The notes under the pieces were generated by a model. It saw nothing but the letters and a program-made list of their open reading frames with translations. It ran no database searches and had not been told where the DNA came from. Positions 10,948 to 23,440 of a DNA stretch of 64,000 bases are shown one piece after another (the stretch's first letter is position 1; each line of letters begins with the position of its first letter). This DNA comes from Actinernus sp. WN-2022 (taxonomy: Eukaryota > Cnidaria > Anthozoa > Actiniaria > Actinernidae): positions 34,556,802-34,620,801 of the forward strand of contig JAOWCC010000064.1 in assembly GCA_030867875.1 (NCBI GenBank), written 5' to 3'. Position numbers and translations under genes: made by a program.

Positions 10948-13900
10948 ATGTTCATGCCGGCTGATTGTAGAGTAAAACAATTCACAGCATCAAGAAGGCC
11001 TTTTCAGTTGAGGAAAATACTTTTAGTATTGGACAATGACCAACAACATGCTTACCATTGATTTGGAACAGTACAAGTCACGGAACCCGCTCTTTCTTAA
11101 TAACCTATTTTCTTTTGAACCAACTGTACTGCCAGGTAAAACTTTGAAGGTCTCGAGGAGAAACTGGAAATAGGTAGTTTTTTTAGACGGAGAGCTATTA
11201 AACTGTCGTTCTATTTAGCATAAACAAGACACCAGACATGGCATGTTGTTCAAAGAATAGCATTCATAGTAACTTCATCGTACGGTGTTTACGTAAACAT
11301 TTCTTTGGTTCGAACTGTGGAAGTTTTTACAAAGGAAAGGAAAACTCCCTGTTAAAGCTATAAGGCAGCTTAAAACCTCACTAAAACCGTAAAGGAAAGA
11401 ACTCCATACGACACTGATATGACCTGTCCAATCTTTAGGAATGCATGGTCTGGTCAGTGCCTGATTTCAACTGAACTATTTTCATCATCAGTTGAATCAG
11501 CTTTGTAGATGGCAAAGGTGTAATGGATTTTACTATTATTTATCAAAGTTCTCAAAGCTTCAAAACATTGGGTTTAGTTCTATTTAATATTAATATATTT
11601 ATCGATACATATTGCATATGTCAGTCGTGGTCAGCAGTGGTCAGTCGTGTATCTTGCAGCTCACGCTCACAGCATCAATTAGTTTTGTAACATGGAATTC
11701 ATCTCAATAGCTGCAGCATTGCATCAGTACAGATCTATACATGTCCATCTGATCTACCTTTCTATCTATCTATTTGGCTGGAAGGAACTCCACAAGAACG
11801 GGCATCTTAAGTTAAGTCTAAGAGCATCACTTATTAGGAATTGGAATCAGTTTAGTGAAGAGTCTGTTCCTTCGTGAAATTGTACCAGCGACGTATTGCA
11901 GCTTTGGCTTGTCGGTTATAGCTGCTCTTTGCTGTAAAATTATTGTGAAATAAAACATATTTTATCTCGTTTCTGTTATCTGTCATTTTGTTTACTTTCG
12001 TACAGATCTTTAGCCATTTTTTTGAAGTTTGAAAGCGCGGTAATAATCCTATGTATTCTCCTTAGATACAACATCGTAGATTGCTGGAAAACGGGAAACA
12101 TTCACGCTACGTGAACTATAACTAATGAAGAATATACTCGATAAAATACCACGTGCGTGTGAACAGCAAATCGTACTAGCTGGAAGAAGACCTTTTCTTT
12201 AAAAAGCCGGATCACGGCTGGATTACCACATTGTCAAGATCACTGTGTTTGAGTGAAACGAGATAGCAACATTCACTCCAGCTAGGCCGATGTTCAAGGC
12301 CGGTTCTATGCGCAAGTACTATTTCTTGAGTTTCTTGTTTTAACACACCGTAAGTAAAAAAATATATAAGATCGATTTCACTATCCTAACGTGGCCCAAT
12401 ATATAATGCAACATAAATATCTCCCTTGAGATGCAAGCCCTTATGTACCCGTTCTTCCATGTCAATTATTCACACCGTGCAATGCAATTGTGATACTGAA
12501 AAGAAAGTGTTGTGGTACAAACGGTTGCAGAGAAGAAAACAATCCCACGAGTACAATCTCAACGTGTTTCTTTTTTAAACAGAATCACTATCTGCCCCTT
12601 GGAGCATACATTAGCGCGCATTAGAAGCTTGAAATGCGGATAACCTCTTGCTGGGAGTTGGGAGGAAGGAAGGTAAAGAAGTCAATGCCTAATATTTGAG
12701 CCGATGCAGATCCCTTAATTCTTGGTTTTGGGTCCTCTTTGGATTCCGCCTTCAATAGATCACCTGACGGGTATAGCGATTTATCACGGCTCGCTTGTGA
12801 TTTTGCTTAACTTCTACAGCGTTTGACTGTTGAACTTTCATTTGCCTTTATTGCATGGCATTGATTTTGCGGTATACCGTATACTGGCAAGGCCTGCCAA
12901 CAAATTGACTATTTCCTTTCAAACACTCATGCAGTTATAATATTTGCCATGATGGCTAAGAGCATCTTACGCCGCCAACTGCTTTAGAAAAGCTATCAGT
13001 GTTTGTGCACTGGAAAATGAATGTCTGGGTTCAATGTCGTTCTATATCTTATCAGAAAATCCGAAGTATCCCGATTGAAACATATTTTATCATCAGTTTA
13101 CCATTTCAATCACGAAGAGACCAAGACTGAATATCTTTGTTATGAAAGCTGAATATCTTTGTTATGTTTTGACCATCTAGGTGAATTTTATTCTTCAGTG
13201 GAATTAGACGCCAAGAGACTTTCATATCCAGGCAAAAACTGATGAAACCCTGAATGACATTTGCGAAGAAATTTTGCTGAACTGAAAATGTTTTACAAGG
13301 AGGAACCTCGTGTTAATATGATCTAGAAATCAATCATTTTTTACAGCATTTTAAGTAAAGTAAATTGTAGGAATATCATATCTTGACTAGACTGGAGACT
13401 AGTATTTCATGAGTTGTTCCGTCCGGTACCAAATGGTCGCGTGATCTTGCCGTTCTAAAAGATTAAAACGACCCGCACAAGTCTCAATACCATGTCAACC
13501 AGACATAACAGGCTGCATGTTTTTTTAAATAAATTATATTTTTTTGTCTGCCGTCGATGAGGCAGAGCATGTGGTGATCAGTGAACGTTCACACTTGGTA
13601 TATGTTGAGCTAGTAAGTAAAATCAAACCAAAGTTGCTCGTGCAAAATATTCAGCCTAAAACGTGGCAGATTCCTCAGTCAACTTCGAAACCTTGGTAAA
13701 AGCGGTGTATAATTCGTGAAGAAAGTTACACTTCACTAACCAGTCTAAGATTATTTTAAACTTACAATCAGCGACCAAACTAAACCATTTTTTTAAGGAT
13801 CGTGTTTAAACATGGCACAGCGGACGGCCAAACCATTACTCCACCTCGGGCCAAAGTTTGCATCTATGAGAAGCTAAAAGACATTACCCGGCTAATTGGA

Positions 13901-16700
13901 ATTGAGCGGTTCATTACGGCTACCACTCGTCAGTTTGAATGTGAATTTGGGATGTAATTCGTGAAAGTTATATATAAGTGTTGGTATGGTATACACCTGA
14001 CAGAGCACTGGGAGTCGTTACTCATTTATTTCAGCTCTGCTCTTCAGAAATTTAGGATTTACCATCTTGTTTGACCCACGAGCTCGTTCAATTTAGGGCG
14101 TGGCTTCCACATGAACGTCAGTTTCACTCTTTGATCTGAAATGCTCGCCTTCTCTCGATAATCCCTATCTCTTTCAGTATAGACTCGCAGGAATCATTTG
14201 GCATTGATCAATTGAGGGATTTATGGATTTATATCACAGTATGGATGTGTGATCAGTGTAATAATAATGCCGAATGGATAGCTTGTGCTCGATATTCTTA
14301 GCTGAAGATGTCTACAATTCATGCCAACGATACAATATAATTCACAAGTCCTTGCGCGTCGTCGTTTATATGTGTTATCAAACTGTGCCTTTAAGCTTCA
14401 ATGTTTAGGAATTGATGCGTTCCACAACCGTGTGTTTTGTGAAATCCTTTTTTTAATACAAACACAAACAAACGGCTTTATTACGGCAAACTTGCTACCC
14501 GCATATTGGTTCATGTAGTTTTATTAGGAGCGTCAAATGATCTACAATTTTGCAACTCGGACTAAACAAACTGGTTTATTCAAATTACTGGCTTCAAAGC
14601 CGTAATATTCTCCCCATATTTTACTGTTTGAACGTATAGGTAATATCGTTATTTATAGTTTGTAAGTTTGGTTACAGGGCCGGTTTTTTACTTATTTAAT
14701 CTGATACGAGCTCGAGTGCTATCTGCATGCATGCATGATCAATTTTTTAACCGGTCACAGCTCTTACTAGATTGACACTATACTAAAAGTTACAGCATGT
14801 ATCACTGCGACAGCATTAGGTTTGGTTATATGTTGACATGATAGATACTATTCCCATCAATATTAGTTATGAAGACTTGAAGTATATACCCTTATAGGTT
14901 TTGACACAAAAAATATACTTTCCAGTTTAGCTAAATGGGCGGAATTGCGAGTCATGATTTCTGTGCTGAAGGTGCTATAATGATACTCTCACAATAAAAA
15001 TGAAATTGCAAATCTTCTTTTCCTTCACTGAATTCCAAAGTGTGTTAGTGTTTTATTTATGAAATTGTAGCTCCATTTAAGAACTGCATTAGTTCCAATT
15101 CCTTAAGTGTGCTGTATCATACCTTACAAGCTAGCTATAGCCTTGTTGTAGAAACATGATTCGCTATACGAGAGTAAGCAAAGAAAACTCGAACTGCACT
15201 TTGACAAGCACACAACTGACTAGTTTATAACTTATCGCAGTCCGTCTTGTGCTAAAAAGCACATAATTGATCCTGTTCGATAACCGAAGTATAAGGGAGA
15301 GAAGCTGTTACATTGGCTCGTCGAGCTAGGAAGCATATCAAGCATAACGCCGGTATCATGCTTTTATACTGATGTCAGTGCTACATGCATAGAAAACTGC
15401 GGCAGATAAATAAAATTTGTCCTCTTAGCTCTAGATGTTACTGACTGAGCTGTAAATTGCAGCAGACGTAAACTGATGAAATATTGAAGAAAGAAAATGA
15501 ATCAAAGCGCTGTATGAATTGGAATACAGAAAGTTCGAACAGGACTGGTACAACAAGACGAAATTCGAAATAACAAAATTATGCGCTGGGCTTTCTTAAA
15601 AATTGGACTCATCTTGGAACTGGTAGAACACTGAAGCACAAAAACTGGCTAACAGTAGATTCAGGCTATAAATTCGATGCTGAACGCTTCTCACAAGACG
15701 ATGCCAAACCGCTGGAAAAACAGACGGAGGCGCCTGTGCATATAAATCATATAAATAGATACATGTGCAAAGTCGATTAGAAATGATCCATTTTTGCTAA
15801 ATAACAAGATATGAAAAATATGGAACTTGAAGTCCGTAAAACAAGTTATAAAAGTCCAACACGAGGGCTAAAAAAGTACTAATCTTCGTGCTCAATACTT
15901 ACATGTACGCCGTTACGCATTCTTAGCTACTCCTCATTCAAGAAAGGAAAGCGATGGGACTAAAAAAGTAAGCTTTCGAGAGCAAAATAGTTTTAGAACA
16001 AGAAATAGCTCTCTTACCATCTTAATCCAAAAGCATACATTGGTACAGTTATGTGTTCGTCCCTAGTAGATTATCATACTGATTCGGTAGTATAAACACA
16101 CCAATCAGTGCAGGCACATCGCTGGCGAGGCGCTACAGAATAACTCAAGTTTAAAACCAGTACAAACTAATAGCGCAGTGTTGCGAAATTTTCTCTACTT
16201 TGACTCTAAAACTTAAACAACTCTCGACCCGTTTGATTGCATTTCATTCACAATCAGTCAACACCGGGTTGTTTAGCAGCCTGGTTGCATTGTACTATAG
16301 GGCAAAGGTCTCTTAGCCAATGAAAATACTCGAGACAGACGCCAATCTTACGCCGCCTAAAGCCAGACACTGTGAGTTCAACACTCATCAAGCCAGGTGA
16401 AGCCGCCATGAAAACAAAACTTTGGACACATGAACTATTCAAAACCTTCAGCTTTGTTCAGTAGATTTAACGTGAAGTTGATTTCGGGTTTGTGCCGCCA
16501 CAACGGGTCTGGTTTTCGAGCTGTTTTAGTTTGAAATAGATTGGTAATCAATTGTGCATTTTTAGTCAGTCTGGAATAGGGGAAGTATATTTTCATATAT
16601 TTCTCTTGTTATGAAATAGAGTACAGGTCAGAAAAACGGTATGGAAAATCTTATATTTTAGTCTGAAATACGGTAAGAGTTTAGAGACCCGGGCAGCACA
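10948..16700. other. Intergenic, no confident gene
   Basis: No domain, LINE, LTR or strong palindrome is recognised in about 5.7 kb. A TATATATAAG box at 13969-13978 is followed about 30 bp downstream by a pyrimidine/purine-mixed start-like region, so a core promoter on the plus strand is possible but unsupported by any open frame. Scattered open frames such as 16254-16442 (minus) carry no motif I recognise. Confidence 0.4.
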
Positions 16701-17100
16701 CTCCCACCCGAAATTCCTGGGAGCACCACCATCCCCCCCCCCTCCCCCGGGATTTTAGATAAATAAGAACCGGTTAACTTCATTCTATCGAATTAGTCTA
16801 GCGGTCCCGCCTGGAGGTTTTACTCTTGCAGTCTAATTTGTGTACAAGAGGTAGGAGGAGAGAAGGAGGGACACATTGGACATAATTTATTTACTACTAT
16901 ACTTCTCTCGTAAGCAGGGAGTGGTCATTATTTATGGTAGGCCGGGGGGTTGGCAAATGGGGGATGCCAGTATCAAAACTTTTTGGACCCCCCTCTCCTT
17001 GTTATTCAGACTTTCTTGACCCCCCCTAAATAAAAAGGTGGATGAAACTTTTTAAGTCCCCCCCCCCCCCCCCCCCCCCTCCCGTTTTCCTGATCTCCGA
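16701..17100. repeat. C-tract-rich, transposon-like low-complexity region
   Basis: The plus strand carries C-runs at about 16730, 16990, 17020 and a run of roughly 20 Cs near 17059-17079. A G-rich counterpart, GGCCGGGGGGTTGGC, lies near 16945. Repeated ACTTTTTGGACCCCCC and CTTTCTTGACCCCCCC motifs suggest one or more G/C-ended MITEs like those at 30.8 and 47.7 kb. Exact ends were not resolved. Confidence 0.5.
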
Positions 17101-17617
17101 TCAGGTGCGATGGCTTCATGTGATGTCGCTTGTACATGAACTACGAGACAACACAAGTTGGCAAGTTAAGCTATGGTAGTTACTCGATCAGTGCCGGAGT
17201 TAACATCCAAATCAGCATTCTTTGTTGGATTTAAAAAAGTTACAGAACAACAAACGGATTTTGTACCACATTTATTTGCACCTTTTTCGATGTTGTAAGA
17301 AAAGATCTTTCAGTTCAGAAAAAAATGTGTAAGTAGAGCTGCAAAATATATTCCATATTACTGATATGACTTCATTATTTTATGGTCTCGATTTGCCATC
17401 ATGATATAATGTTGTAGAGTTTTTTAAATTTCGTGATTTTTCTCGTGTTCGTTGTCTTTTGTTCGCTGTCACAGATACATCAGATTGAGATATCAAATAT
17501 TAATTATTGCTCATTCTGTTTTTAATCATTATCTACATGCAAGCTGCGCATACAAATTTTGCGTGAATTTGTAAAATACACCTGCATTATGGCAAGGTTG
17601 AGGCGTTTCTGCAATCA

Positions 17618-17835
17618 AACCACTCAAGTCACGCTCAAATCAAACTGATCAATTATGTCGTCACTAACTGAATCACGCTCAGAACCACTCAAGTCACGCT
17701 CAAATCAAATTGATCAATGATGTCACAAGCACTACTCAAGTTACGCTCAAATCAAACTATCAAACTGATCAGTGACGTCACAAGAACCACTCGAGTCATG
17801 CTCAAATCAAACTGATCAATGACGTCACAATTTCA
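17618..17835. repeat. Tandem array of about four ~55-65 bp units with CRE-like sites
   Basis: Units share AACCACTCAAGTCACGCTCA, then AATCAAACTGATCAATGA, and end in TGACGTCA-like or TGATGTCA-like motifs followed by CAAG. The units vary in length and sequence, so the array is not recent. The repeated near-consensus CRE/ATF palindrome may be incidental or may create clustered bZIP sites. Confidence 0.75.
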
Positions 17836-17950
17836 TACAATGTCACTGGCCATGTTTGCTAGAAACAGTAGATGGCGCATGTCTAGCCTCGCACTGAGCA
17901 GTTTCAGAACGAGTTTTACGTGTAAACAGGAAAACAAAGTGGTTTTTTTC

Positions 17951-18100
17951 CTGGGCCCAGTTGTTCGAGGCCAGGGTAAGCGCTACCCCAGGGATAAATC
18001 GTTAACCCGAGGGTAAACTGTACAGAATACAATTACAGATTTAGCGCTACCCTAGGGATAAAGACATAAAGTTACCCTGGCTTCGAACGATTGGGGCCTG
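17951..18100. mobile_element. MITE family A, copy 1
   Basis: The ends are inverted: CTGGGCCCAGTTGTTCGAGG at the left mirrors a CGAACGATTGGGGCCTG end at the right. Inside are further mirrored blocks (CAGGGTAAGCGCTA, GTTTACCC, TAGCGCTACCCT). The 150-bp palindromic body has no coding capacity. A second copy with the same ends and inner blocks lies at 60242-60392. Confidence 0.8.
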
Positions 18101-18139
18101 GGACTCAACATGGCCGCCGCGAGAAGAGCGAATCCAATC

Positions 18140-18685
18140 CACCGTACAGAAAAAAGATGGCGGCTTATACTTTACCCGTAATCCTTTGCGCGCGAAAATC
18201 TTTAAATCGGCTTATTAAAATCGCGGTAGAGAGGTATGAAATCTCAATAACAAGCCAGTACAAGTGCTGTTGCCAATCCACTGTCATTGAAGAGAATAGA
18301 GGATATCTACGTGTTATCTTAATAACAAGCCAGTACAAGTGCTGTTGCCAATCCACTGTTATCGAAGAGACTAGAGGATATCTACGTGTTATCTTAATAA
18401 CAAGCCAGTACAAGTGCTGTTGCCAATCCACTGTCATTGAAGAGAATAGAGGATAATCTACGTGTTATCTTAATAACAAGCCAGTACAAGTGCTGTTGCC
18501 AATACACTGTCATTGAAGAGAATAGAGGATATCTACGTGTTATCTTAATAACAAGCCAGTACAAGTGCTGTTGCCAATCCACTGTCATTGTAGAGAATAG
18601 AGGATATCTACATGTTATTTTGACCGTGTTAGGTTCGCAAGGGATTGTGGTCAAATGTAAAGCCGCCATCTTTTTCGGTACGAAG
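18140..18685. mobile_element. MITE family B, copy 1, with internal 75-bp expansion
   Basis: The terminal inverted repeats are about 55 bp and imperfect: CACCGTACAG..AAGATGGCGGC at the left mirrors GCCGCCATCTTTTTCGGTACG at the right. The interior between the ends is five tandem copies of one 75-bp unit. The single-unit copy of the same family at 59395-59613 shows that the array arose by expansion inside the element. Confidence 0.85.
18243..18625. repeat. Minisatellite, five copies of a 75-bp unit
   Basis: The CAAGCCAGTACAAGTGCTGT motif begins at 18251, 18326, 18401, 18477 and 18552, giving spacings of 75, 75, 76 and 75 bp. Units differ by only a few bases. Because 75 is a multiple of three and the unit lacks stops in some frames, long open frames appear on both strands; these are artefacts, not genes. 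Confidence 0.95.
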
Positions 18686-19346
18686 AGATGCACGCGTACA
18701 ATTATACCGGTACGATATATATAAGAGTTCGATGTTAGCTACGTCAGTTGAGTCCATGTGGAGAGCACTACGAGCGACGTCCAATACAGGAATCTCTACC
18801 ACAAGAGATCCGTTAACTAGACTGTGCCTAACTTTATAACAGCGTTATGTGCCCTATGCAAACGTTTATTAGAAGGAAACTTAGGCGCGGTAACGACGGA
18901 TATTTAGATATTGATAGTATCAGATATTTATACCTAATTAGACCTTTAATTAGATATACTTCCTTCTCTCCTCTCCCAGGGAGCTTGATATTCGCGGACA
19001 TTATCTGATCCGAGAAGAGAACAGTTCTGTGAGCTTTCTGTGAGAAACTGTGAGCTTCGAGGATCAGATAATGTCCAAGGACAAATATCAGGGCATATTT
19101 CGACGCCACAATGTAGGTTATTGTCGTTATCATCCTTCAAAAAATTTCTTTGACGCACGGTTATACGCTCAAAGGGGGTGTATTCGCTGAAATTTCCCGC
19201 TCGCGGAGAGATAATATCGGGTCACGTGACGCATTCAACCAATCACGCGCGAGAGAGAATATTTGATGGGTTATAATATCGGATATTATCACGTTAGACA
19301 TCTAATTAGATAACCCCTCCTCTCCTGGCCTAGGTGCCTTGATATT

Positions 19347-20175
19347 CGCCACGCACCAGGAACCCATTGCGCGGTAAACTAACGAGCGAATAGGAATCAA
19401 GCTAAAATTAGACTGAAATCACACGGGGGGTTCAACTAAAAGTGCAGTCGTTGCTCACAAATTTGGTTTTCCGACATCAAAACTGGATTCTTATGCATGA
19501 AAACACCTGTATTTTATTTAGGTACACTTAATTTCGATCTAATCTTTACCAAGAAAGCGAAAGTGCATTAACTGGAGACAAAATTGTGAATGTTTGTGAA
19601 AGATTAAGAAAACCGGCGGCCTGTTGAAACCAGTTAAGTGAAAATCTAAAGCCTGACAAACCGAATAGCTGCTGCACAAGTATACGCACAAACTTGTAAG
19701 TATTAAGTCTTCCTTACTTTATAAGCAAATTACCAAATGTCAATGCTCAATTTCCGTCTCACAATAAATAAGCCTGTTTTTAAACTGTTGAATGTTACTT
19801 GTGTTCAGTCCGCTCATTTCCAAAATTTTCCTTGTACCACGATTTTAGAAACGTTCTGTAGCCGTGCTTTTCGTCCTGCTTTTACTGTTTTCAGTCATTT
19901 AGCTTCTCTGTGTGAATATTGCATGAATTAAGTCAGCAAATCCACGAAGCCCCAGCTTTTCCGTTCAAAATCACATATTTTTTTCTTTTTCTGCAGTTGT
20001 TTTTGTCGATTCCTCGGATTATTAGAGTCGGTTTCTTCTTGTTCAGTCGAGTACGCGCGGGCTTCCTGTACATCGTTGAATACAGATTTCAAACCATTGA
20101 ATTCCACAAAATATTAAACGCTCCGTTAGCCAATCAGCGCGCGAGTTTGAGTCGTGCTATGCGATTCTATAGGTA
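19347..20175. repeat. Homologous copy 1 of the 19-28 kb family
   Basis: It runs from CGCCACGCACCAGGAACCC to the ..CGATTCTATAG end, with conserved landmarks GCGGTAAACTAACGAGCG, AAGAAAACCGGCGGCC and AGCCAATCAGCGCGCGA. Compared with copies 2-4 it lacks an internal stretch of about 150 bp (the AGGGCCAAAA..AATATTT portion). It is non-coding. Confidence 0.9.
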
Positions 20176-20182
20176 AATTCCA

Positions 20183-20524
20183 GGGGCGCTTTCCATTCAA
20201 CCAAAAAAAAAACGAAAATTCCGGTCAGAAATCAAATGGAACAGTAAAATTTCCGGTTCGAAGTTTCGGAAATTGTGGACCACCTCGCGAGGTGGTCCTC
20301 TTTTTCCGAAAATTCCGGTTCGACCGAACCATTCAAAATTCCCGGTTTAGATTTGCTGTGATTTGCCAGTTTTGAGAATTGAAATCGAGGCTACTAATAA
20401 CCGGGTAGTTTCTGCGAATGGAACGCGTATTTTTTTCCGACCGGTTTGTCTAATTCGAAAAATCCCGTTCCTTTCGACATTCGAAATTTCTAACCGGTCG
20501 TTTTGGTTGAATGGAAAGCGCCCC
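20183..20524. mobile_element. MITE with GGGGCGCTTTCC ends
   Basis: GGGGCGCTTTCCATTCAACC at the left is matched by GGTTGAATGGAAAGCGCCCC at the right. The interior is full of mirrored CCGGTTCG/CGACCGG motifs and includes a 22-bp perfect palindrome at 20277-20298 centred on CGCG. It sits where the other family copies have the hairpin described at 24.4, 25.5 and 26.7 kb. No coding capacity. Confidence 0.85.
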
Positions 20525-21682
20525 AGGTGGTGTTGGCGCTACGATCGCAAAGCACGTTGGTCCATTTCACAAAATCGGCTCATTGCGCACAAGCTGCCGT
20601 CGAGCGAACATCTCTGAGAGAGCTGTTTGAATCGGTTCGATCGGCGAAGAGCGTTTTGTTCGGGTATTAAAAAGCAAGTTGTTCTCTCACTGGGATGAAT
20701 TTATCAAAAATTGTGTGAAAAGCGCCACAGAGCAATTCAAAGGGAAAAAAGCGACAGTCTCCAGCTGCACGAAACGTCGTTATGAATGAGAGTTGAATAC
20801 TTTTGCCAGCTTTTAACTAACATTAGGTTTTTCCTTCGCCCTTTTACTTGCAATAAATCAAGGCTCAAAATATTGAGTCGAAGCTTGCAATTAGTTCGGT
20901 GTACATGTAGTACTGCTTGAAGTGGTCGGCTAAATTAATAGGAGCGTTCATTTTGTCAGCCTTTGTTTATATTGTTTATAAATTTATTATAAACTTTTAT
21001 ATTTCGAAAGATAAGCCAACACTTCATCTTTGACTAGGAGATGAGACCCAGTTAATGCTCAGACTTCCCCTCCTAACTGATTTGATATTTCAAGGACAAA
21101 ATGTACTACAAGTACAATGGTTTCTGATGAGCCAAGCTAAGCTTATATATGTTGTAACTACATTGTAGGTTGTGTCAAACAAACAGATCATACTACACAG
21201 CCTAATTTTATTTCGTCTTGTTTTTGCAAATATATATATATATATATATACTGGTATATTGGTTTCTGCTTTTTGTCAAGATTTTTGCTATCATGTCTAA
21301 TTTCTTAGCAACCAAGTCCAGAATTGCTTTAAACATAATAGTCAATGCAACAAGTTTCCTACCCTTTATAACATTTGGCTTTTGTTTCTTTTGATACAGG
21401 AACAGAAGAGAGTGACATTCCAGCTGCTTGTGCATAATTATATAGATGGGATACTAAACCAGCATATAATTCTACCGAGACAAATAATTATTACAGAACA
21501 ATATATATAGCCTGTGTAGCAGTGCAAGGGAGGGAGAGGGGGACAGTGGAACTCCTTGTGCTGGCTAAGAACAAGATTCACATTAGCTATAGTCCTGTTC
21601 AATAATACATTTAAGCAGTGGTGTCGGGAGGGAGAGGGGCAGTCCCCCCCCCCCCCCCCCTCTGCCCAGTTTCAGAAGAGAG
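20525..21682. other. Intergenic, nothing recognised
   Basis: The first 35 bp (CAGGTGGTGTTGGCGCTACG onward) are an inverted relative of sequence at 24335-24366. A TA microsatellite lies at about 21230-21250 and a C-run at about 21644-21661. No gene is supported. Confidence 0.4.
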
Positions 21683-22470
21683 AGAGAGACATACATACAT
21701 GTACATACATAGTTTTTATTTAAACACGGTCTCTTCATGTTACATGCTCTCCCAGGGAGCCATGTATAAAGGTAAAAATTACGATAATGAGTAAAAATAT
21801 AAAAGCTAAAACTAAGATATTAAAATGTTCTAATCGCTAATTAATATAATCATTAAATTTATTTACAGTTGACCTAAGTACCTCTTAAAATTGTATAGGT
21901 CTGGCTGGTTTTTGGCTGCAGCTGGTAAGCTATTCCAGAGAACGGCCCCCTGATACTGAAAGCTGTGTTTACCAGCTTCAGTCTGTGGATGTTTTATGAA
22001 AATATTTAATGTGCTGAATTTCTTAAACTATGGGAGTACGAGGGAATTGTACATAGTATTTAAAGTTTCAAATGGTATAAGGCTTCTAACTCATTTTAAA
22101 TCTCCAATCCCTCCTAAAATTTTCTTAGAAATTTTATCCACCTGTTGTTTCCATGTTAGGGACTCATCAATCTCAACTCCAAGATATTTGTAAGTTTGTT
22201 CTCTCTAAGGGTTTGTGATGAACTTTGATTATGAAATTATGTTCAAGGTGTCTTATTTTATGCCGACTTGCAACTATCATAAACTTAGTTTTTACTATAT
22301 TTAAACTAAGTTTATTTGCCTTTAACCATATGTGCACCTTATTCAAATCATGCATGGTTCATTTGTTGCTCTAGAACATTTGGGTCTGCATCAGCTACTG
22401 TAAGGCTGCATGGTATCATCAGCATACATTCTTACTTCTGGGAATAGATCACAAGAGGGGAGGTCATTAA
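21683..22470 (-). pseudogene. CR1/L2-like LINE reverse transcriptase fragment
   Basis: Read on the minus strand, this gives the catalytic YADD box within RMYADDTM (22415-22426). It is followed by DLNKVHIWLKANKLSLN and KTKFMIVASR, then WKQQVDKISKKI, the usual order of RT palm and thumb motifs in CR1/L2/jockey-type non-LTR retrotransposons. Stops and frameshifts interrupt it, and the 5' part of the ORF is missing, as in 5'-truncated insertions. The 3' end lies near a TACATACATACATGTACATA repeat at about 21690-21710. It should be non-functional. Confidence 0.85.
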
Positions 22471-23440
22471 TATGAGTTATGAAGAGAAGTCAGAAGTCAT
22501 TAATGAAAATGTCTCAGAATTCTCCCCCCCCCCCCCCCCCCCACATTCCCCCAGTTTCCCCCAATGTTAAGGGCCTCCCTATGCCCCAGCATTTAAGCAT
22601 TAATTAGCTTTTTATAATTCAGGTTGATTTGTCCTATGAAATAATTACGGTACATACATTGTACATGTAAACATTAATTTTTTTATTGTTGCCTATTAAA
22701 TTAGATAATTTAAATATTTCCACATGTGTAATGTAGGTGCACAGAATCAAATAATGCACTTATCAGCAGCTTCCCCCAGGGGTAGACCCCAGGATGATTA
22801 AGAGGATTGCAAAAAGGGTGGAACAAACTTCACGATTTTTCCCAGGGGTGGGGAAATGTTATTAGTCAAAGTCCCCTGGGTCACGTTTTCCTTAAACAGA
22901 AAATCCCTCTTATGTGAGATTATAATCTTACAAATTTCCCCTTGCTTATCTTGGAACTTCAAACAAAGTCAAGCATTTTTCCCTACCCAGGGGCAAAACT
23001 TACATTCAATCCCCTTTTATTCCCCAACTTATCCCCCTGATTGGCCTGGGAGGGCTTATTAGAGAGGGGGAGCTTATGTCAATGGAAGAGCCAATGTTCA
23101 GTAGAGATCAGTGTAAAATTCCCTTTTATTCTCCACAAGGAACTGGGACGCAAGGCGGGAAAACTAAAACATCACATTAACCGTCAAGGAGCGAAAGTTC
23201 AAGAATAAAATAATTATTGTTTAAATAGTATGGTACCTTCATAAGGTTTAATTACATTCAAGGATGGAGTAACGCAACTACTGCAGTAATACTGACTTTT
23301 TTGGGGGGTGGGGGGGCTTAATTAATTTTGTCTTCAAAAAGGGGCAGGGCTTATTAGAAGAGGGGGGCTTAAAAGAGAGGGGCTTAAAAGAGAGGGGGCT
23401 AAAAGAGAGGGGGCTAAAAGAGAGGGGGCTAAATAGAGGA
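22471..23440. repeat. C/G-tract-rich region with a 15-17 bp minisatellite
   Basis: A C-run occupies about 22505-22522. CCCCAGG/CCTGGG motifs recur through 22770-23060, with GGGCTTATTAGAG blocks near 23050 and 23345. At about 23360-23440 the motif CTAAAAGAGAGGGGG repeats about four to five times before GGATTTACGGTAA. It resembles the subterminal repeats of a G-rich MITE. No open frame here shows a recognised domain. Confidence 0.6.

Noticed and set aside
18243..18625. CRISPR-like regular repeats
   Set aside because: The units are contiguous 75-bp direct repeats without unique spacers, inside a eukaryotic MITE.
18091..18724. Long plus- and minus-strand frames with repeated peptides such as ITSQYKCCCQSTVI
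   Set aside because: They are produced by the 75-bp tandem unit, which is stop-free in several frames; the DNA is a MITE interior and no protein-like composition or start context supports a gene.
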